From Anaerovibrio lipolyticus (lineage in GTDB: Bacteria > Bacillota > Negativicutes > Selenomonadales > Selenomonadaceae), in contig NZ_JADYTY010000018.1 in the NCBI RefSeq assembly GCF_021531495.1, positions 1 through 45,529 of the forward strand: DNA of 45,529 bases, in the 5' to 3' direction. This document shows, in pieces, positions 24,568 through 33,247 of this stretch. Below the pieces are notes generated by a model that saw only the letters and a list, made by a program, of their open reading frames with translations, did no database searches and was not told the origin of the DNA. Each line of letters starts with the position of its first letter. Position 1 is the first letter of the stretch. The position numbers and the translations under genes were made by a program.

Positions 24568-24827
24568 ATTTGCTTTGGACAGAAATTGGTTGGGAAGACT
24601 ATATCTATTGGCAATCTCAGGATAAAAAGACCTTAAGGCGTATAAATGGCTTAATTAAAGAAATACAAAGAACTCCATTCACTGGAACAGGTAAACCAGA
24701 ACCTTTGCGACATGAATTTCAGGGATGTTGGAGTAGACGTATTGATGATAAAAATCGTATAGTTTATTCCTGTGAGGGGGATACTGTTACGGTATTTCAA
24801 TGTCGTACTCATTATGGTAATAAATAG
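24564..24827 (+). CDS. yoeB: YoeB/Txe-family mRNA interferase toxin
   Basis: Ribosome-dependent endoribonuclease of the RelE fold, 87 residues, close to E. coli YoeB over its length (NLLWTEIGWEDYIYWQ, RTPFTGTGKPEPL, GCWSRRI). The catalytic residues known in YoeB are all kept at the same numbers: E46, R65, H83 and Y84. So the toxin should be active. Its partner is of the DinJ/RelB type rather than the Phd/YefM type usually found with YoeB. It follows the antitoxin with a 4-base overlap; the trp leader promoter begins 37 bases after its stop. Confidence 0.94.
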   Translation: MNLLWTEIGWEDYIYWQSQDKKTLRRINGLIKEIQRTPFTGTGKPEPLRHEFQGCWSRRIDDKNRIVYSCEGDTVTVFQCRTHYGNK

Positions 24828-24863
24828 ATTTTTGACATTAGCAAGAAAAATTCAAAAAATGTC

Positions 24864-24892
24864 TTGACAGGCGGGACAATTAGTCGTATTAT
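24864..24892 (+). promoter_or_regulatory. Sigma-A promoter of the trp operon
   Basis: TTGACA (24864-24869), exactly 17 bases, TATTAT (24887-24892): an almost ideal promoter. Transcription should begin near 24899, giving a leader of about 465 bases before trpD. Confidence 0.88.
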
Positions 24893-24898
24893 ATAAAC

Positions 24899-25196
24899 CA
24901 TCAAAAGGAGCGTAGCTCCTGCTAATCAAATACTCAAACCATTGAATGGGAAATAGTAGCTGATTTTGCTTATCTTCAGCGAGCCGGTGCCGTGAAAGCG
25001 GGTAGGTGTGATGACCGGTGGTAAGGTTTTAGTGAATGGTCCCAGGAGGGTTCACCCAAATCCCTTGTGGAAAGTAGGCTGAAACGGTTGCTCCCGTTAC
25101 AGAGCTGAGGTATCGGAGGATAACTCCCGTACCAAGAGGATATTATATCGAGTGGCACGAACATTTCGTCTCGTTAGAGGTGGATGTTCGTTTTTT
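24899..25196 (+). promoter_or_regulatory. T-box riboswitch (tRNA-Trp) with first terminator
   Basis: Complete T-box leader. Stem I carries an AGTAG-type bulge, the distal GCCGGTG...GACCGG region and the specifier loop GTGAATGG, in which TGG (25037-25039) is the tryptophan codon. The antiterminator/T-box sequence is GAGTGGCAC (25150-25158). The competing terminator is ACGAACAT (25157-25164) / ATGTTCGT (25184-25191) plus TTTTTT (25191-25196). Uncharged tRNA-Trp would stabilise the antiterminator and switch the trp genes on (established mechanism of the family). Confidence 0.9.
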
Positions 25197-25228
25197 GTTT
25201 ATATAGCCATTGGATAGATATTGAAATT

Positions 25229-25310
25229 GGGTGGCACAGCGGAACCATTTCGCCCCATGTACAATCTACACAGTCAAATGTAGGTTGTACACGGAGTGAA
25301 ATGGTTTTTT
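25229..25310 (+). promoter_or_regulatory. Second T-box antiterminator/terminator module without its own Stem I
   Basis: A second T-box sequence GGGTGGCACAGCGG (25229-25242) and a second terminator, AACCATTTC (25243-25251) / GAAATGGTT (25298-25306) plus T-run to 25310, whose loop has a 12-bp inner stem TGTACAATCTACA / TGTAGGTTGTACA. Only 33 bases separate it from the first terminator, far too few for another Stem I with specifier loop. The leader therefore appears to run two switches in series from one Stem I. Confidence 0.8.
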
Positions 25311-25363
25311 ATTTTGAGTAAATCCAGAAGGTCCAAAGCAGCAAGAAGAAAGGAAGATGCCTT

Positions 25364-26383
25364 ATGTTGAAGCAGTATATAGAAAAAATTATCAGTGGTC
25401 AGAATCTCACTCAGCAGGAAGCCGGAGAGGCTATGGACATTATTCTTACCGGTCAGGCCAATGATAGTCAGCTAGCCAGCTTCCTATCTGTCCTGAAAAT
25501 GAAAGGGGAGTCTTTAGACGAAATTGCAGGCTTTGCCAAAACCCTGATAAGTCATGCCGACCATGTACCTCACAGCAAGCCTGTTATGTGCAACTGTGGC
25601 ACTGGTGGAGATACCAAGAATACCTTCAACATTTCCACCACTGCAGCCTTTGTGCTGGCAGCCGGCGGTGTAACCGTAGCCAAGCATGGCAATCGTGGAG
25701 TATCCAGTGCCAGCGGCAGTTCCGATGTACTGGGAGAGCTGGGAGTGAGATACAATCTTACCCCTGAAAATGCTGGCAAAATCATTGATGATATTGGCGT
25801 AGCCTTCCTTTTTGCACCAGCCTTTAACAAGGCCATGAAATACGTAGCCAAAACCCGTCAGGAGCTGGGCTATAGAACAGTATTCAATCTGTTGGGGCCT
25901 ATTATCAATCCAGCAGGTCTTGATTACCAGATGGTAGGAATTTACGATAAAAACCTTACAGAGCTGATTGCTGGCGTGCTAAAGGAAATCGGTGTGAAGC
26001 ATGCTCTGGTTATTGCCTCTGAGGATGGCATGGATGAAATCTCCACCAATGCACCCACTAAGGTTAGCGAGCTAAAGGATGGAACAGTTCGTACCTACGA
26101 AATCAATCCAGCAGATTATGGCTTCCAGCCTGGCAGCATGGCAGATTATGCAGGCGGTACACCAGCAGAAAATGCGGCAATCACCCTGCGGATTCTCCAA
26201 GGTCAGGAGCAGGGCCCCAAGCGGGATATTGTTCTTCTCAATGCAGGTGCGGCCCTTTATGCTGGCAACAAGGCAGAATCAATTGAGGCAGGCATTCAGC
26301 TGGCTCAGAATATGATTGACAGTGGCAAGGCATTGCAAAAGCTGCAGCAGCTGGTGGCAGAAACTCAGGAGCTGGGAGCATGA
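25364..26383 (+). CDS. trpD: Anthranilate phosphoribosyltransferase
   Basis: Joins anthranilate and PRPP to give phosphoribosyl anthranilate. 339 residues with GTGGDTKNTFNISTTAA (PRPP-binding, about 79-95), KHGNRGVSSASGSSDVLGEL (about 105-124) and NLLGPIINPA. It is the stand-alone type, not fused to trpG. It is the first structural gene after the T-box leader, with GAAAGGAAG ahead of the ATG; its stop overlaps trpF by 4 bases. Confidence 0.96.
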   Translation: MLKQYIEKIISGQNLTQQEAGEAMDIILTGQANDSQLASFLSVLKMKGESLDEIAGFAKTLISHADHVPHSKPVMCNCGTGGDTKNTFNISTTAAFVLAAGGVTVAKHGNRGVSSASGSSDVLGELGVRYNLTPENAGKIIDDIGVAFLFAPAFNKAMKYVAKTRQELGYRTVFNLLGPIINPAGLDYQMVGIYDKNLTELIAGVLKEIGVKHALVIASEDGMDEISTNAPTKVSELKDGTVRTYEINPADYGFQPGSMADYAGGTPAENAAITLRILQGQEQGPKRDIVLLNAGAALYAGNKAESIEAGIQLAQNMIDSGKALQKLQQLVAETQELGA

Positions 26384-27006
26384 TTATAAAAATATGCGGT
26401 ATCCGGGATATAGCCACCGCCCAGGCTGTGGTCGCAGGGGCCGATATGATGGGCTTTATTATGAGCAGTAGATACTGGCGGTACACAGAGCCAGCTACAG
26501 TCAAGGCCATTTGCCAACAAGTGAAGCCATGTCAAAAGGTGGGAGTTTTTGTAGATGAGCCTGCCTCTCAGGTGGCAGAGCTGGCCAGAGAATGTCATTT
26601 GGATATGGTACAGCTCCACGGACACGAAACCGTAGAATACGGTAAGGAGCTAAAAAAACTGTTAGCCCATAGCCATATAGGCATTATCAAAGCCTTTCGT
26701 TATGGTGATGATTTTACCCCAGAGCTGGCCAACAGCTATCCCGCAGATATGGTGCTTGTAGACAGCTACAGCAGGAACACCGAAGGGGGCAGCGGCGTCG
26801 CCTTTGCCTGGACACAGGCGACGGACTCCATCCAACAGGTTAGGAAGCCATACCTGATTGCCGGAGGTATTACCAAGGATAATATACAGGAAGCAGAGAG
26901 AATTTTTCATCCCTATGGCTTGGATGTATCCAGCGCTCTAGAGGTAAATAAAAAGAAGAGTCCCGAATTGATTAGAGAATTTTTGACAAAGGCAGGTAAG
27001 CTATGA
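26380..27006 (+). CDS. trpF: Phosphoribosylanthranilate isomerase
   Basis: TIM-barrel enzyme that converts phosphoribosyl anthranilate to CdRP. KICGIRDIATAQ at the start carries the catalytic Cys (C5 region), then VQLHGHET, LVDSYSRNTEGGSGVAFAW and GLDVSSALEVNKKKS near the end hold the phosphate site and catalytic Asp. 208 residues. It overlaps trpD by ATGA and trpC by 4 bases. It lies before trpC, the reverse of the common trpC-trpF order. Confidence 0.95.
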   Translation: MIIKICGIRDIATAQAVVAGADMMGFIMSSRYWRYTEPATVKAICQQVKPCQKVGVFVDEPASQVAELARECHLDMVQLHGHETVEYGKELKKLLAHSHIGIIKAFRYGDDFTPELANSYPADMVLVDSYSRNTEGGSGVAFAWTQATDSIQQVRKPYLIAGGITKDNIQEAERIFHPYGLDVSSALEVNKKKSPELIREFLTKAGKL

Positions 27007-27779
27007 GAGATATATTGGCAGAAATAGTAGAAGCCAAAAAGGACGTGGTGGCCAAGGCTAAGGAACAGCTGCCACTACAACAGGTGAAAAAGCTGGCCAA
27101 AGCCCATGTAGGCTGCTTTCCTATGAATTATAGATTCAAGGCAAATGGCTGGGGGCTGATTGCCGAGTGCAAGCTCCAATCCCCCTCCAAGGGAAATTTT
27201 GGCCACCATCATACGGTGGCAGAGCTGGCTCAAGTTTACGAAAAAGCCGGGGCTGCCATGCTTTCCGTCCATACAGATGCCCATTTTCTAGGCAGAAATG
27301 AGGACATCCCTATGGTAAAGCAGTTGGTATCTATTCCAGTTCTCAGAAAAGAATTTATTATAGATAAATACCAGATATACGAATCTCGGATGCTGGGGGC
27401 AGATGCTATTTTGCTTATAGCAAGAATCCTTACCGCCCATCAGCTAAATGAATATCTCCAGCTGGTCTGGAGCCTGGGCATGGATGCTTTGGTGGAGGTA
27501 CATGATGAGGAGGATATGGCTAAAGCCTTGGCAACTCCTGCCAGATTTATTGGTATCAACAATCGGAATTTGAAATACTTCCAAACCACCATTCAGAATA
27601 CCTTGGATTTGCTGCCAGTGGCAGATAGAAGCCGGATACTAATCAGCGAAAGCGGTATTCACACCCTAGAGGAAGCCAAAATGCTTCGGGAAGCAGGCTT
27701 GCAGGGAATACTGGTAGGAGAGGGCTTGTCCACAGCTCCTGATGTGGAGGCCATGACCAGGGATATGGCTCAGCTTTAG
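27003..27779 (+). CDS. trpC: Indole-3-glycerol-phosphate synthase
   Basis: Closes the pyrrole ring of indole-glycerol phosphate. 258 residues with LIAECKLQSPSKG (about 52-64; the family pattern is IAEIKKASPSKG, so the Lys and Ser/Pro residues are kept), VLRKEFIIDKYQI, GADAILLIA, LVEVHDEEDM, GINNRNLKYF and ISESGI. Overlaps trpF by 4 bases; 73 bases follow before trpB. Confidence 0.95.
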   Translation: MRDILAEIVEAKKDVVAKAKEQLPLQQVKKLAKAHVGCFPMNYRFKANGWGLIAECKLQSPSKGNFGHHHTVAELAQVYEKAGAAMLSVHTDAHFLGRNEDIPMVKQLVSIPVLRKEFIIDKYQIYESRMLGADAILLIARILTAHQLNEYLQLVWSLGMDALVEVHDEEDMAKALATPARFIGINNRNLKYFQTTIQNTLDLLPVADRSRILISESGIHTLEEAKMLREAGLQGILVGEGLSTAPDVEAMTRDMAQL

Positions 27780-27852
27780 AGACCGCCCAGCATCCACCTG
27801 ATAAGGAATAATTTAGCATAAATAAGACTTAAAATAGACGGAGGATATTATC

Positions 27853-29049
27853 ATGACAGTAGAGAATAAAAAGGGCAGATTTGGTAAATTCGGCGGACAG
27901 TATGTACCAGAAATCGTAATGCCGGTACTGAACCAGCTGGAGGAGGCCTACGAAAAATATAGAAGAGATCCAGAATTCTTGAAAGATTTGCGTAAATACT
28001 ATGTGGAGTACGCTGGCCGTCCTACCCTTTTGTATTATGCAGATAAGCTCACCAAGTACTACGGTGGAGCCAAAATTTATCTCAAGCGGGAGGATTTGCT
28101 TCACACTGGCGCCCACAAGATTAACAATGCTTTGGGACAGGCTCTTTTGGCACAGCGCATGGGCAAGAAGCAGGTAATCGCCGAAACTGGTGCTGGTCAG
28201 CATGGTGTGGCCACCGCCACGGTGGCAGCTCTCTTTGGCATGAAATGCAAGGTATTTATGGGAGCTGTGGATATTGAGCGCCAGAAACTGAATGTTTTCC
28301 GCATGAAGCTGTTGGGAGCAGAGGTGGTGCCTGTGACCACTGGTACCGGTACCTTGAAGGATGCCACCAGCGAGGCTATCCGCTATTGGGCTGCCCACAT
28401 TGATGATACCCATTATATTATTGGCTCTGCTGTAGGCCCTCATCCATATCCAACTATGGTAAGAGATTTTCAGTCCGTCATTGGTCAGGAAATCCGCCAG
28501 CAGATTCAGCAGGAAACCGGTGGCCGGCTGGATTATATGATAGCCTGTGTAGGTGGCGGCTCCAATGCCATTGGCACTTTTTATGAGTTTAAGGATGATG
28601 CTCAGATAAAAAAATTCGGGGTAGAGGCTGCAGGCCGTGGCCCTGCTATAGGAGACAATGCCCAGACCTTGTCCAACCCTAACAGCCGTCCCGGTGTCCT
28701 GCACGGTGCCTATAGTTATCTGGCTCAGGATGAAGATGGACAGGTTATCGAGGTTTATTCCATTTCTGCTGGGTTGGATTATCCCGGTGTAGGCCCAGAA
28801 CATTCCATGTTCCATGAACAGGGCGTTGTGGAATACGTAGGTATTAATGACAAGGAAGCTCTGGATGCTTTCCAGCTTCTGTGCCGTACAGAGGGCATTA
28901 TTCCAGCTGTGGAAAGCTCTCATGCTCTGGCTTATTTGGAAAAGCTTATGCCTTCTACCAAGCCAGAGGAAGTGGTAGTAGTCACCCTGTCTGGCCGTGG
29001 TGACAAGGATGTACAGCAGGTAGCAAAGGTACTGGGAGAGGAGATTTGA
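27853..29049 (+). CDS. trpB: Tryptophan synthase beta chain
   Basis: PLP enzyme that condenses indole with serine. 398 residues. The PLP lysine is K89 in [24 protein letters not shown], the phosphate-binding [10 protein letters not shown] and the [14 protein letters not shown] region are typical of TrpB1. ATG at 27853 follows GGAGG. It overlaps trpA by 4 bases. The 73-base gap before it holds no clear terminator or promoter. Confidence 0.97.
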   Translation: MTVENKKGRFGKFGGQYVPEIVMPVLNQLEEAYEKYRRDPEFLKDLRKYYVEYAGRPTLLYYADKLTKYYGGAKIYLKREDLLHTGAHKINNALGQALLAQRMGKKQVIAETGAGQHGVATATVAALFGMKCKVFMGAVDIERQKLNVFRMKLLGAEVVPVTTGTGTLKDATSEAIRYWAAHIDDTHYIIGSAVGPHPYPTMVRDFQSVIGQEIRQQIQQETGGRLDYMIACVGGGSNAIGTFYEFKDDAQIKKFGVEAAGRGPAIGDNAQTLSNPNSRPGVLHGAYSYLAQDEDGQVIEVYSISAGLDYPGVGPEHSMFHEQGVVEYVGINDKEALDAFQLLCRTEGIIPAVESSHALAYLEKLMPSTKPEEVVVVTLSGRGDKDVQQVAKVLGEEI

Positions 29050-29846
29050 AAATGACTGGTGTAGAAAACAAATTTGCAGAATTGAAAAAGGCAGGCAAAA
29101 AGGGCCTGATTATCTATATAACCGCAGGTATTCCCGATGCAGATTCCACTGTACAGCTGGTGCTGGAGGCAGAAAAAGCCGGGGCAGATATGGTGGAGCT
29201 GGGCATTCCCTTTTCTGATCCTATGGCAGATGGCCCAGTGATTCAAAAGGCTTCCTATGATGCTATCCAAAAGGGCATGAATTTGCACCGTGTGCTGGAT
29301 ATTGTCAGGGAGATTCGCAAGAAGTCCCAGATTCCTTTGGTGGGTATGGGCTATATTAACATCATGCTGAATTATGGCTTTGCCAAACTGGCTCAGGATG
29401 CCAAGGAAGCTGGTCTGGATGGCTTTATTATTCCTGATGTGCCCCATGAGGAATCTGGAGAACTAAAAAAGGCCTGCCGTGACAATAACCTCCATTTGGT
29501 GGAATTTGTTACTCCAGGCACCACAGACCAGCGGATTGGGGAAACCTGCAGCACTGCTGATGGCTTTATTTATTGCGTATCCATTAACGGAGTTACCGGT
29601 GTGCGGAAGATAGATTACAGCCCTATTAACAGGGTTATCAGTCATGTGAAGAAACAGACTGCCACTCCTTGCGCTGTAGGCTTTGGCATTGGTACCCCAG
29701 AGGCGGCTGTGGAGGCAGCAGCAGAGGCAGATGCCGTTATTGTAGGCTCAGCTGTAGTGAAAAATATTTTGGAGGGAGCTGATCAGGAGGCTATGAAGCT
29801 GATTGCCTCCATGCGTCAGGCCTTGGATAATAGCTATCACAAATAA
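29046..29846 (+). CDS. trpA: Tryptophan synthase alpha chain
   Basis: Cleaves indole-glycerol phosphate and passes indole through the tunnel to TrpB. 266 residues with [20 protein letters not shown] (catalytic Glu, about 37-56), [20 protein letters not shown] (catalytic Asp in the SDPMADGP loop region) and [11 protein letters not shown]. The start overlaps the trpB stop; ATG 29046 or ATG 29052 are both possible. 15 bases separate it from trpE. Confidence 0.96.
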   Translation: MKMTGVENKFAELKKAGKKGLIIYITAGIPDADSTVQLVLEAEKAGADMVELGIPFSDPMADGPVIQKASYDAIQKGMNLHRVLDIVREIRKKSQIPLVGMGYINIMLNYGFAKLAQDAKEAGLDGFIIPDVPHEESGELKKACRDNNLHLVEFVTPGTTDQRIGETCSTADGFIYCVSINGVTGVRKIDYSPINRVISHVKKQTATPCAVGFGIGTPEAAVEAAAEADAVIVGSAVVKNILEGADQEAMKLIASMRQALDNSYHK

Positions 29847-29861
29847 AGGGAGGGAAAGGAT

Positions 29862-31358
29862 ATGAAGCTGACTCCTACGCGGGAAGAATTTAAAAAGCTG
29901 GCTAAGACTGCCAATCTGGTAGCAGTCAGCACTCAGATAGATACGGATTTGGATACCCCGGTTTCCATGTACTACAAGCTGGTAGGGGAGGAAAAGGGAT
30001 TTTTGCTGGAATCTGTAGACGCTCATCAGAAATTTGGCCGATTTTCCTTTATTGGGGCAGAGCCTTTTATCAATATTCAGATTTACAAGAATCGCTTGAT
30101 GATTCAGGAAGAGGAGCTGATGAAGGCGCTGGATGGCAGTCCTGTGGAAACCATGAATCAGTATATGCAGAAATTCCGGGCGGTGCTGGGAAATCAGCAG
30201 CTGCCTCTGGCCAATGGAGGAGCGGTAGGCTATTTCAATTACGAAGCCTCGGCGGTATTTGACCGGGTGCGGGGCACGCACATAGCTGAGGAGGAGCTTT
30301 TGGGCCAGTTTATGATTTGCCGGATTCTCATGGTTTTTGATCAGGAAAAAAATGCCTCTCAGCTGATTTATCTGGCAGAAGTTAAGCAGGAGGAGAATAC
30401 TGATGAGATTTATGCCAGAGTGGAGCAAAGAATGGAGGCCTTGGCAGCCCAGCTTTACCAGCCTGTATGTACTGGTAATCATGCTGTGCCACCACGGCAG
30501 GACAAGCTGGATTTTATGGCTCAATATGGAGAAATGCCAGAGGAATGGGCCAAGACTATTGCCAAATGCAAGGCATATATTAATGCTGGAGATATTTTTC
30601 AAGTGGTGCCCTCTCGTCAGTTCCGCAGCAGATTAACCAAGCCAGCCTTTCATTTTTATCGTCGTCTACGGCAGATCAATCCCTCTCCCTATATGTTTTA
30701 TCTAAATTTTGGCAAAAAGAAATTTGTGGCAGCTTCCCCGGAAATGCTGGTTAAGGTGTCTGGTTCCTATGTTTATACCTATCCTATTGCTGGCACCCGC
30801 CGTCGGGGACAGAATGAGGCTGAGGATGCAGCTTTGGAGGCAGAGCTGAAGCAGGATGTTAAGGAATGTGCGGAGCATTCCATGCTGGTGGATTTGGCGC
30901 GCAACGATATTGGCCGTATCAGTGAAGCTGGCTCTGTAGAGGTTACCAAGCTGCAGCAGGTGGAGAGGTTCTCCCATGTTATGCATATGGTTTCCGAGGT
31001 ACGGGGGAAGCTGCAGGAAGGCTATACTCCTATGGATGTGCTAAAGGCCTGCTTCCCTGCTGGTACGGTCAGCGGTGCCCCCAAGTTGAGAGCTATGGAG
31101 ATTATTCACGAGTTGGAGCCAGTAAAGCGGGGGCCTTATGCCGGCACGGTAGGCTATATGGATTTTGATGGCAATATGGATATGTGCATTACCCTCCGCA
31201 CCATGTTTATTGATGGGGATATAGGCCATATTCAGTCTGGCGCAGGCATTGTTTATGATTCTCAGGCAGAGTTTGAATACAAGGAAATCCTGCAAAAATC
31301 CAAGGCTATGTTTACTGTGGTAGAGGAGGTGGAAAATGATGTTGTTGCTTTTAGATAA
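29862..31358 (+). CDS. trpE: Anthranilate synthase component I
   Basis: Chorismate-utilising subunit. 498 residues. The feedback-inhibition motif LLES (48-51) is intact, so inhibition by tryptophan is expected; the catalytic region shows PSRQFR, YPIAGTRRRG, LVDLARNDIGRI, FPAGTVSGAPKLRAM and IQSGAGIVYDS. ATG 29862 follows GGAGGGAAAGG. It is placed after trpA, not at the head of the operon, and overlaps trpG by 23 bases. Confidence 0.96.
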   Translation: MKLTPTREEFKKLAKTANLVAVSTQIDTDLDTPVSMYYKLVGEEKGFLLESVDAHQKFGRFSFIGAEPFINIQIYKNRLMIQEEELMKALDGSPVETMNQYMQKFRAVLGNQQLPLANGGAVGYFNYEASAVFDRVRGTHIAEEELLGQFMICRILMVFDQEKNASQLIYLAEVKQEENTDEIYARVEQRMEALAAQLYQPVCTGNHAVPPRQDKLDFMAQYGEMPEEWAKTIAKCKAYINAGDIFQVVPSRQFRSRLTKPAFHFYRRLRQINPSPYMFYLNFGKKKFVAASPEMLVKVSGSYVYTYPIAGTRRRGQNEAEDAALEAELKQDVKECAEHSMLVDLARNDIGRISEAGSVEVTKLQQVERFSHVMHMVSEVRGKLQEGYTPMDVLKACFPAGTVSGAPKLRAMEIIHELEPVKRGPYAGTVGYMDFDGNMDMCITLRTMFIDGDIGHIQSGAGIVYDSQAEFEYKEILQKSKAMFTVVEEVENDVVAFR

Positions 31359-31905
31359 TTACGACTCCTTTACCTACAATGTTTATCAGCTTTTATCCTC
31401 TCTGGAAGCCTCTGTGGAGGTTATTCGCAATGACCAGATAACTGTAGAGGAGATTGCCCGCCGTGGCTACGAAGCTGTGGTTATTTCTCCAGGTCCGGGA
31501 GTACCGGCAGAGGCGGGCATTACTGAGGAGCTTATCTCCCAGTTGAAGGGTAAGCTGCCTATATTAGGAATTTGTCTAGGCCATCAGGCCATTGGTGAGG
31601 TATTTGGAGGCAAGGTGGTAGGAGCTGGGGAGATTGTTCATGGCAAAACATCTCCTCTACGGCACAATGGTAAAGGTCTTTATGCCGGTCTGCCCCAGAA
31701 TATTCCCGTAGGCCGGTATCATTCCCTGATTGTGGACAGGGAAAGCCTGCCAGATTGCTTGGAGATTACCTCACAGCTAGATAACGGCATGATTATGGGC
31801 CTCCGTCATCGGGAATACGATATTGAAGGCATCCAGTTTCATCCGGAATCCATTTTGACTCCCCAGGGAAAGGTAATGCTGGAAAACTTCTTGAATCGTC
31901 TTTGA
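31336..31905 (+). CDS. trpG: Anthranilate synthase component II (glutamine amidotransferase)
   Basis: Supplies ammonia from glutamine to TrpE. Class I amidotransferase triad: Cys in GICLGHQAIG (C80), and His/Glu in QFHPES near residue 170. The oxyanion motif GPGVPAEAG is present. 189 residues. It starts within the last 23 bases of trpE (ATG 31336 or 31339), pointing to translational coupling of the two subunits. The protein could also serve p-aminobenzoate synthesis, as happens in some Firmicutes (inference). Confidence 0.95.
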   Translation: MMLLLLDNYDSFTYNVYQLLSSLEASVEVIRNDQITVEEIARRGYEAVVISPGPGVPAEAGITEELISQLKGKLPILGICLGHQAIGEVFGGKVVGAGEIVHGKTSPLRHNGKGLYAGLPQNIPVGRYHSLIVDRESLPDCLEITSQLDNGMIMGLRHREYDIEGIQFHPESILTPQGKVMLENFLNRL

Positions 31906-32085
31906 AAATCTTTTCTCAACAAGAAAACAACCCTCTGTAACAAATGAGTATAATTAAACCATCAAAGCGAAATGTTATGCTCAGCAATCAACCCCAAAAG
32001 CTCTGGTACGGGCCAGTAAGTTTCTAGGGTATTGCTAGCTTGCTATGGATGATAAATTGGAAAGTTTGTTATAGGGGGAATTTTT
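31906..32085. other. Intergenic region after trpG
   Basis: No gene or clear terminator is seen. A TATAAT lies at 31950-31955 (in GAGTATAATTAAACC) without an obvious -35 partner. Together with 32311-32614 it makes a mostly non-coding spacer between the trp operon and the galactoside cluster. Confidence 0.4.
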
Positions 32086-32310
32086 GTGATTTTTGTAATA
32101 AATCTCAACGCGTCTGTGGACCAATGGCTTAAATTCGTTAAGAAGCGGGGCACATCGATATACCTGTTAAGGGTTATGTCATACCTTCTACTTTGTGTAT
32201 TCATTGCACCCTTCTTTCTGACTCCACAGATGGCTTCCGTGTTTAATGAATTGAAGCATGACTGTGACGAGAAGGGTGTACCTGCAGCTACCTGCTCCGG
32301 TGCCAATTAG
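32086..32310 (+). CDS. Possible small membrane protein
   Basis: 74 codons from GTG 32086, with AGGGGG 7 bases upstream. One hydrophobic stretch (about residues 29-46, LRVMSYLLLCVFIAPFFL) follows a basic segment (KKRG), so it would sit in the membrane with the N-terminus inside; a short tail has two cysteines. I do not recognise it. The codons in the second half resemble those of neighbouring genes, while the first half does not. It may be a real small protein or a chance frame. Confidence 0.3.
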   Translation: MIFVINLNASVDQWLKFVKKRGTSIYLLRVMSYLLLCVFIAPFFLTPQMASVFNELKHDCDEKGVPAATCSGAN

Positions 32311-32614
32311 CCTCACAGCCCTATTTTACTTTTGTTAATCAAGGAAAAATACGCAAAATACAACATTTTTCCGTATATACGTAACAGATATGGGTAGCGT
32401 GATACAGGAAAAAATATTAAAATCCTATATAGAAACAGCGAAATGATGTAAAACAATAAAGGAAAACCGCTATAAATTCCGTTTATGTCAGATTTTTTAA
32501 TAAAAAAGCAAATTATTATGACAATTTCTTCACAACAAAAGTGGGGAATAGTAACTATGGCCGGAATTTGTCCAGCGGTGGGGGTAAGAATGCTGTATCA
32601 GAGGAGGAAGTATT
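32311..32614. other. AT-rich intergenic region before the cytidylate-kinase-like gene
   Basis: About 300 bases, very AT-rich with several A- and T-tracts, the likely place of the promoter for the galactoside cluster. I see no complete consensus promoter or coding frame in it. AGAGGAGGAAG before 32615 is the ribosome binding site. Confidence 0.4.
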
Positions 32615-33217
32615 ATGAGTGGAATTCCCGTAATTACCATTAGCCGTCAATATGGTGCCGGTGGCCGTGAGATTGCTGGCCTGGTGGCTGAAAAGCTTGG
32701 TATCAAGCTCTATGACCGTCAGATTGTCCATATTGCCGCAGCCAAAATTGGTCTTGATGATCTCAGCGAAAATGATTTGTTAGAGCTGGAGAACTATGTC
32801 AAGCCATTGTCCATGAACTTTTTGCCATTCCGTTCCTTTGGCATGAATATGAGCGATTCCAGTCAGAAAATCTTCATGACTGAGTCTGCCGCTATTCGCA
32901 AGCTGGCACAGGATGGCCCTTGTGTTATTCTGGGCCGTAGTGCTGACTATGTATTGCGGAAGTTCGAGAACAAATTCTCCATCTTCATTTGTGCAGATGA
33001 TGAATTCCGTGAGGCCAGAGGCAAGGAAGTCTATGGCGGCAAAACCTTGAAGGAGCTGGACCAGGAGGACAAGAAGCGTGCTCGTTATTACAACTACTAT
33101 ACTGGCCAGAACTGGGGAGAAGGCCAGAACTATGATTTGGTTGTCAATACCAGCCGTGATTCACTGGACAAGATAGCCGATGCTATTATCGACTATATAA
33201 AGGTTGTTAAGGGGTAA
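32615..33217 (+). CDS. Cytidylate kinase-like family protein
   Basis: 200 residues with the N-terminal P-loop-like ITISRQYGAGGREIAGLVAE (about 7-26), KLYDRQIVHIAA, CVILGRSADYVL (about 104-115) and a lid-type KRARYYNYYTGQNWGE. These are the features of the Cmk-like proteins found beside transporters in anaerobic Firmicutes and Bacteroidetes. Real CMP kinases are usually about 220 residues with a different core, so substrate and role are open. It lies 30 bases before the sugar symporter, in the same direction and probably in one transcript. Confidence 0.8.
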   Translation: MSGIPVITISRQYGAGGREIAGLVAEKLGIKLYDRQIVHIAAAKIGLDDLSENDLLELENYVKPLSMNFLPFRSFGMNMSDSSQKIFMTESAAIRKLAQDGPCVILGRSADYVLRKFENKFSIFICADDEFREARGKEVYGGKTLKELDQEDKKRARYYNYYTGQNWGEGQNYDLVVNTSRDSLDKIADAIIDYIKVVKG

Positions 33218-33247
33218 TTATCTAGTAAAAGAGGGGAAGTTAATATT

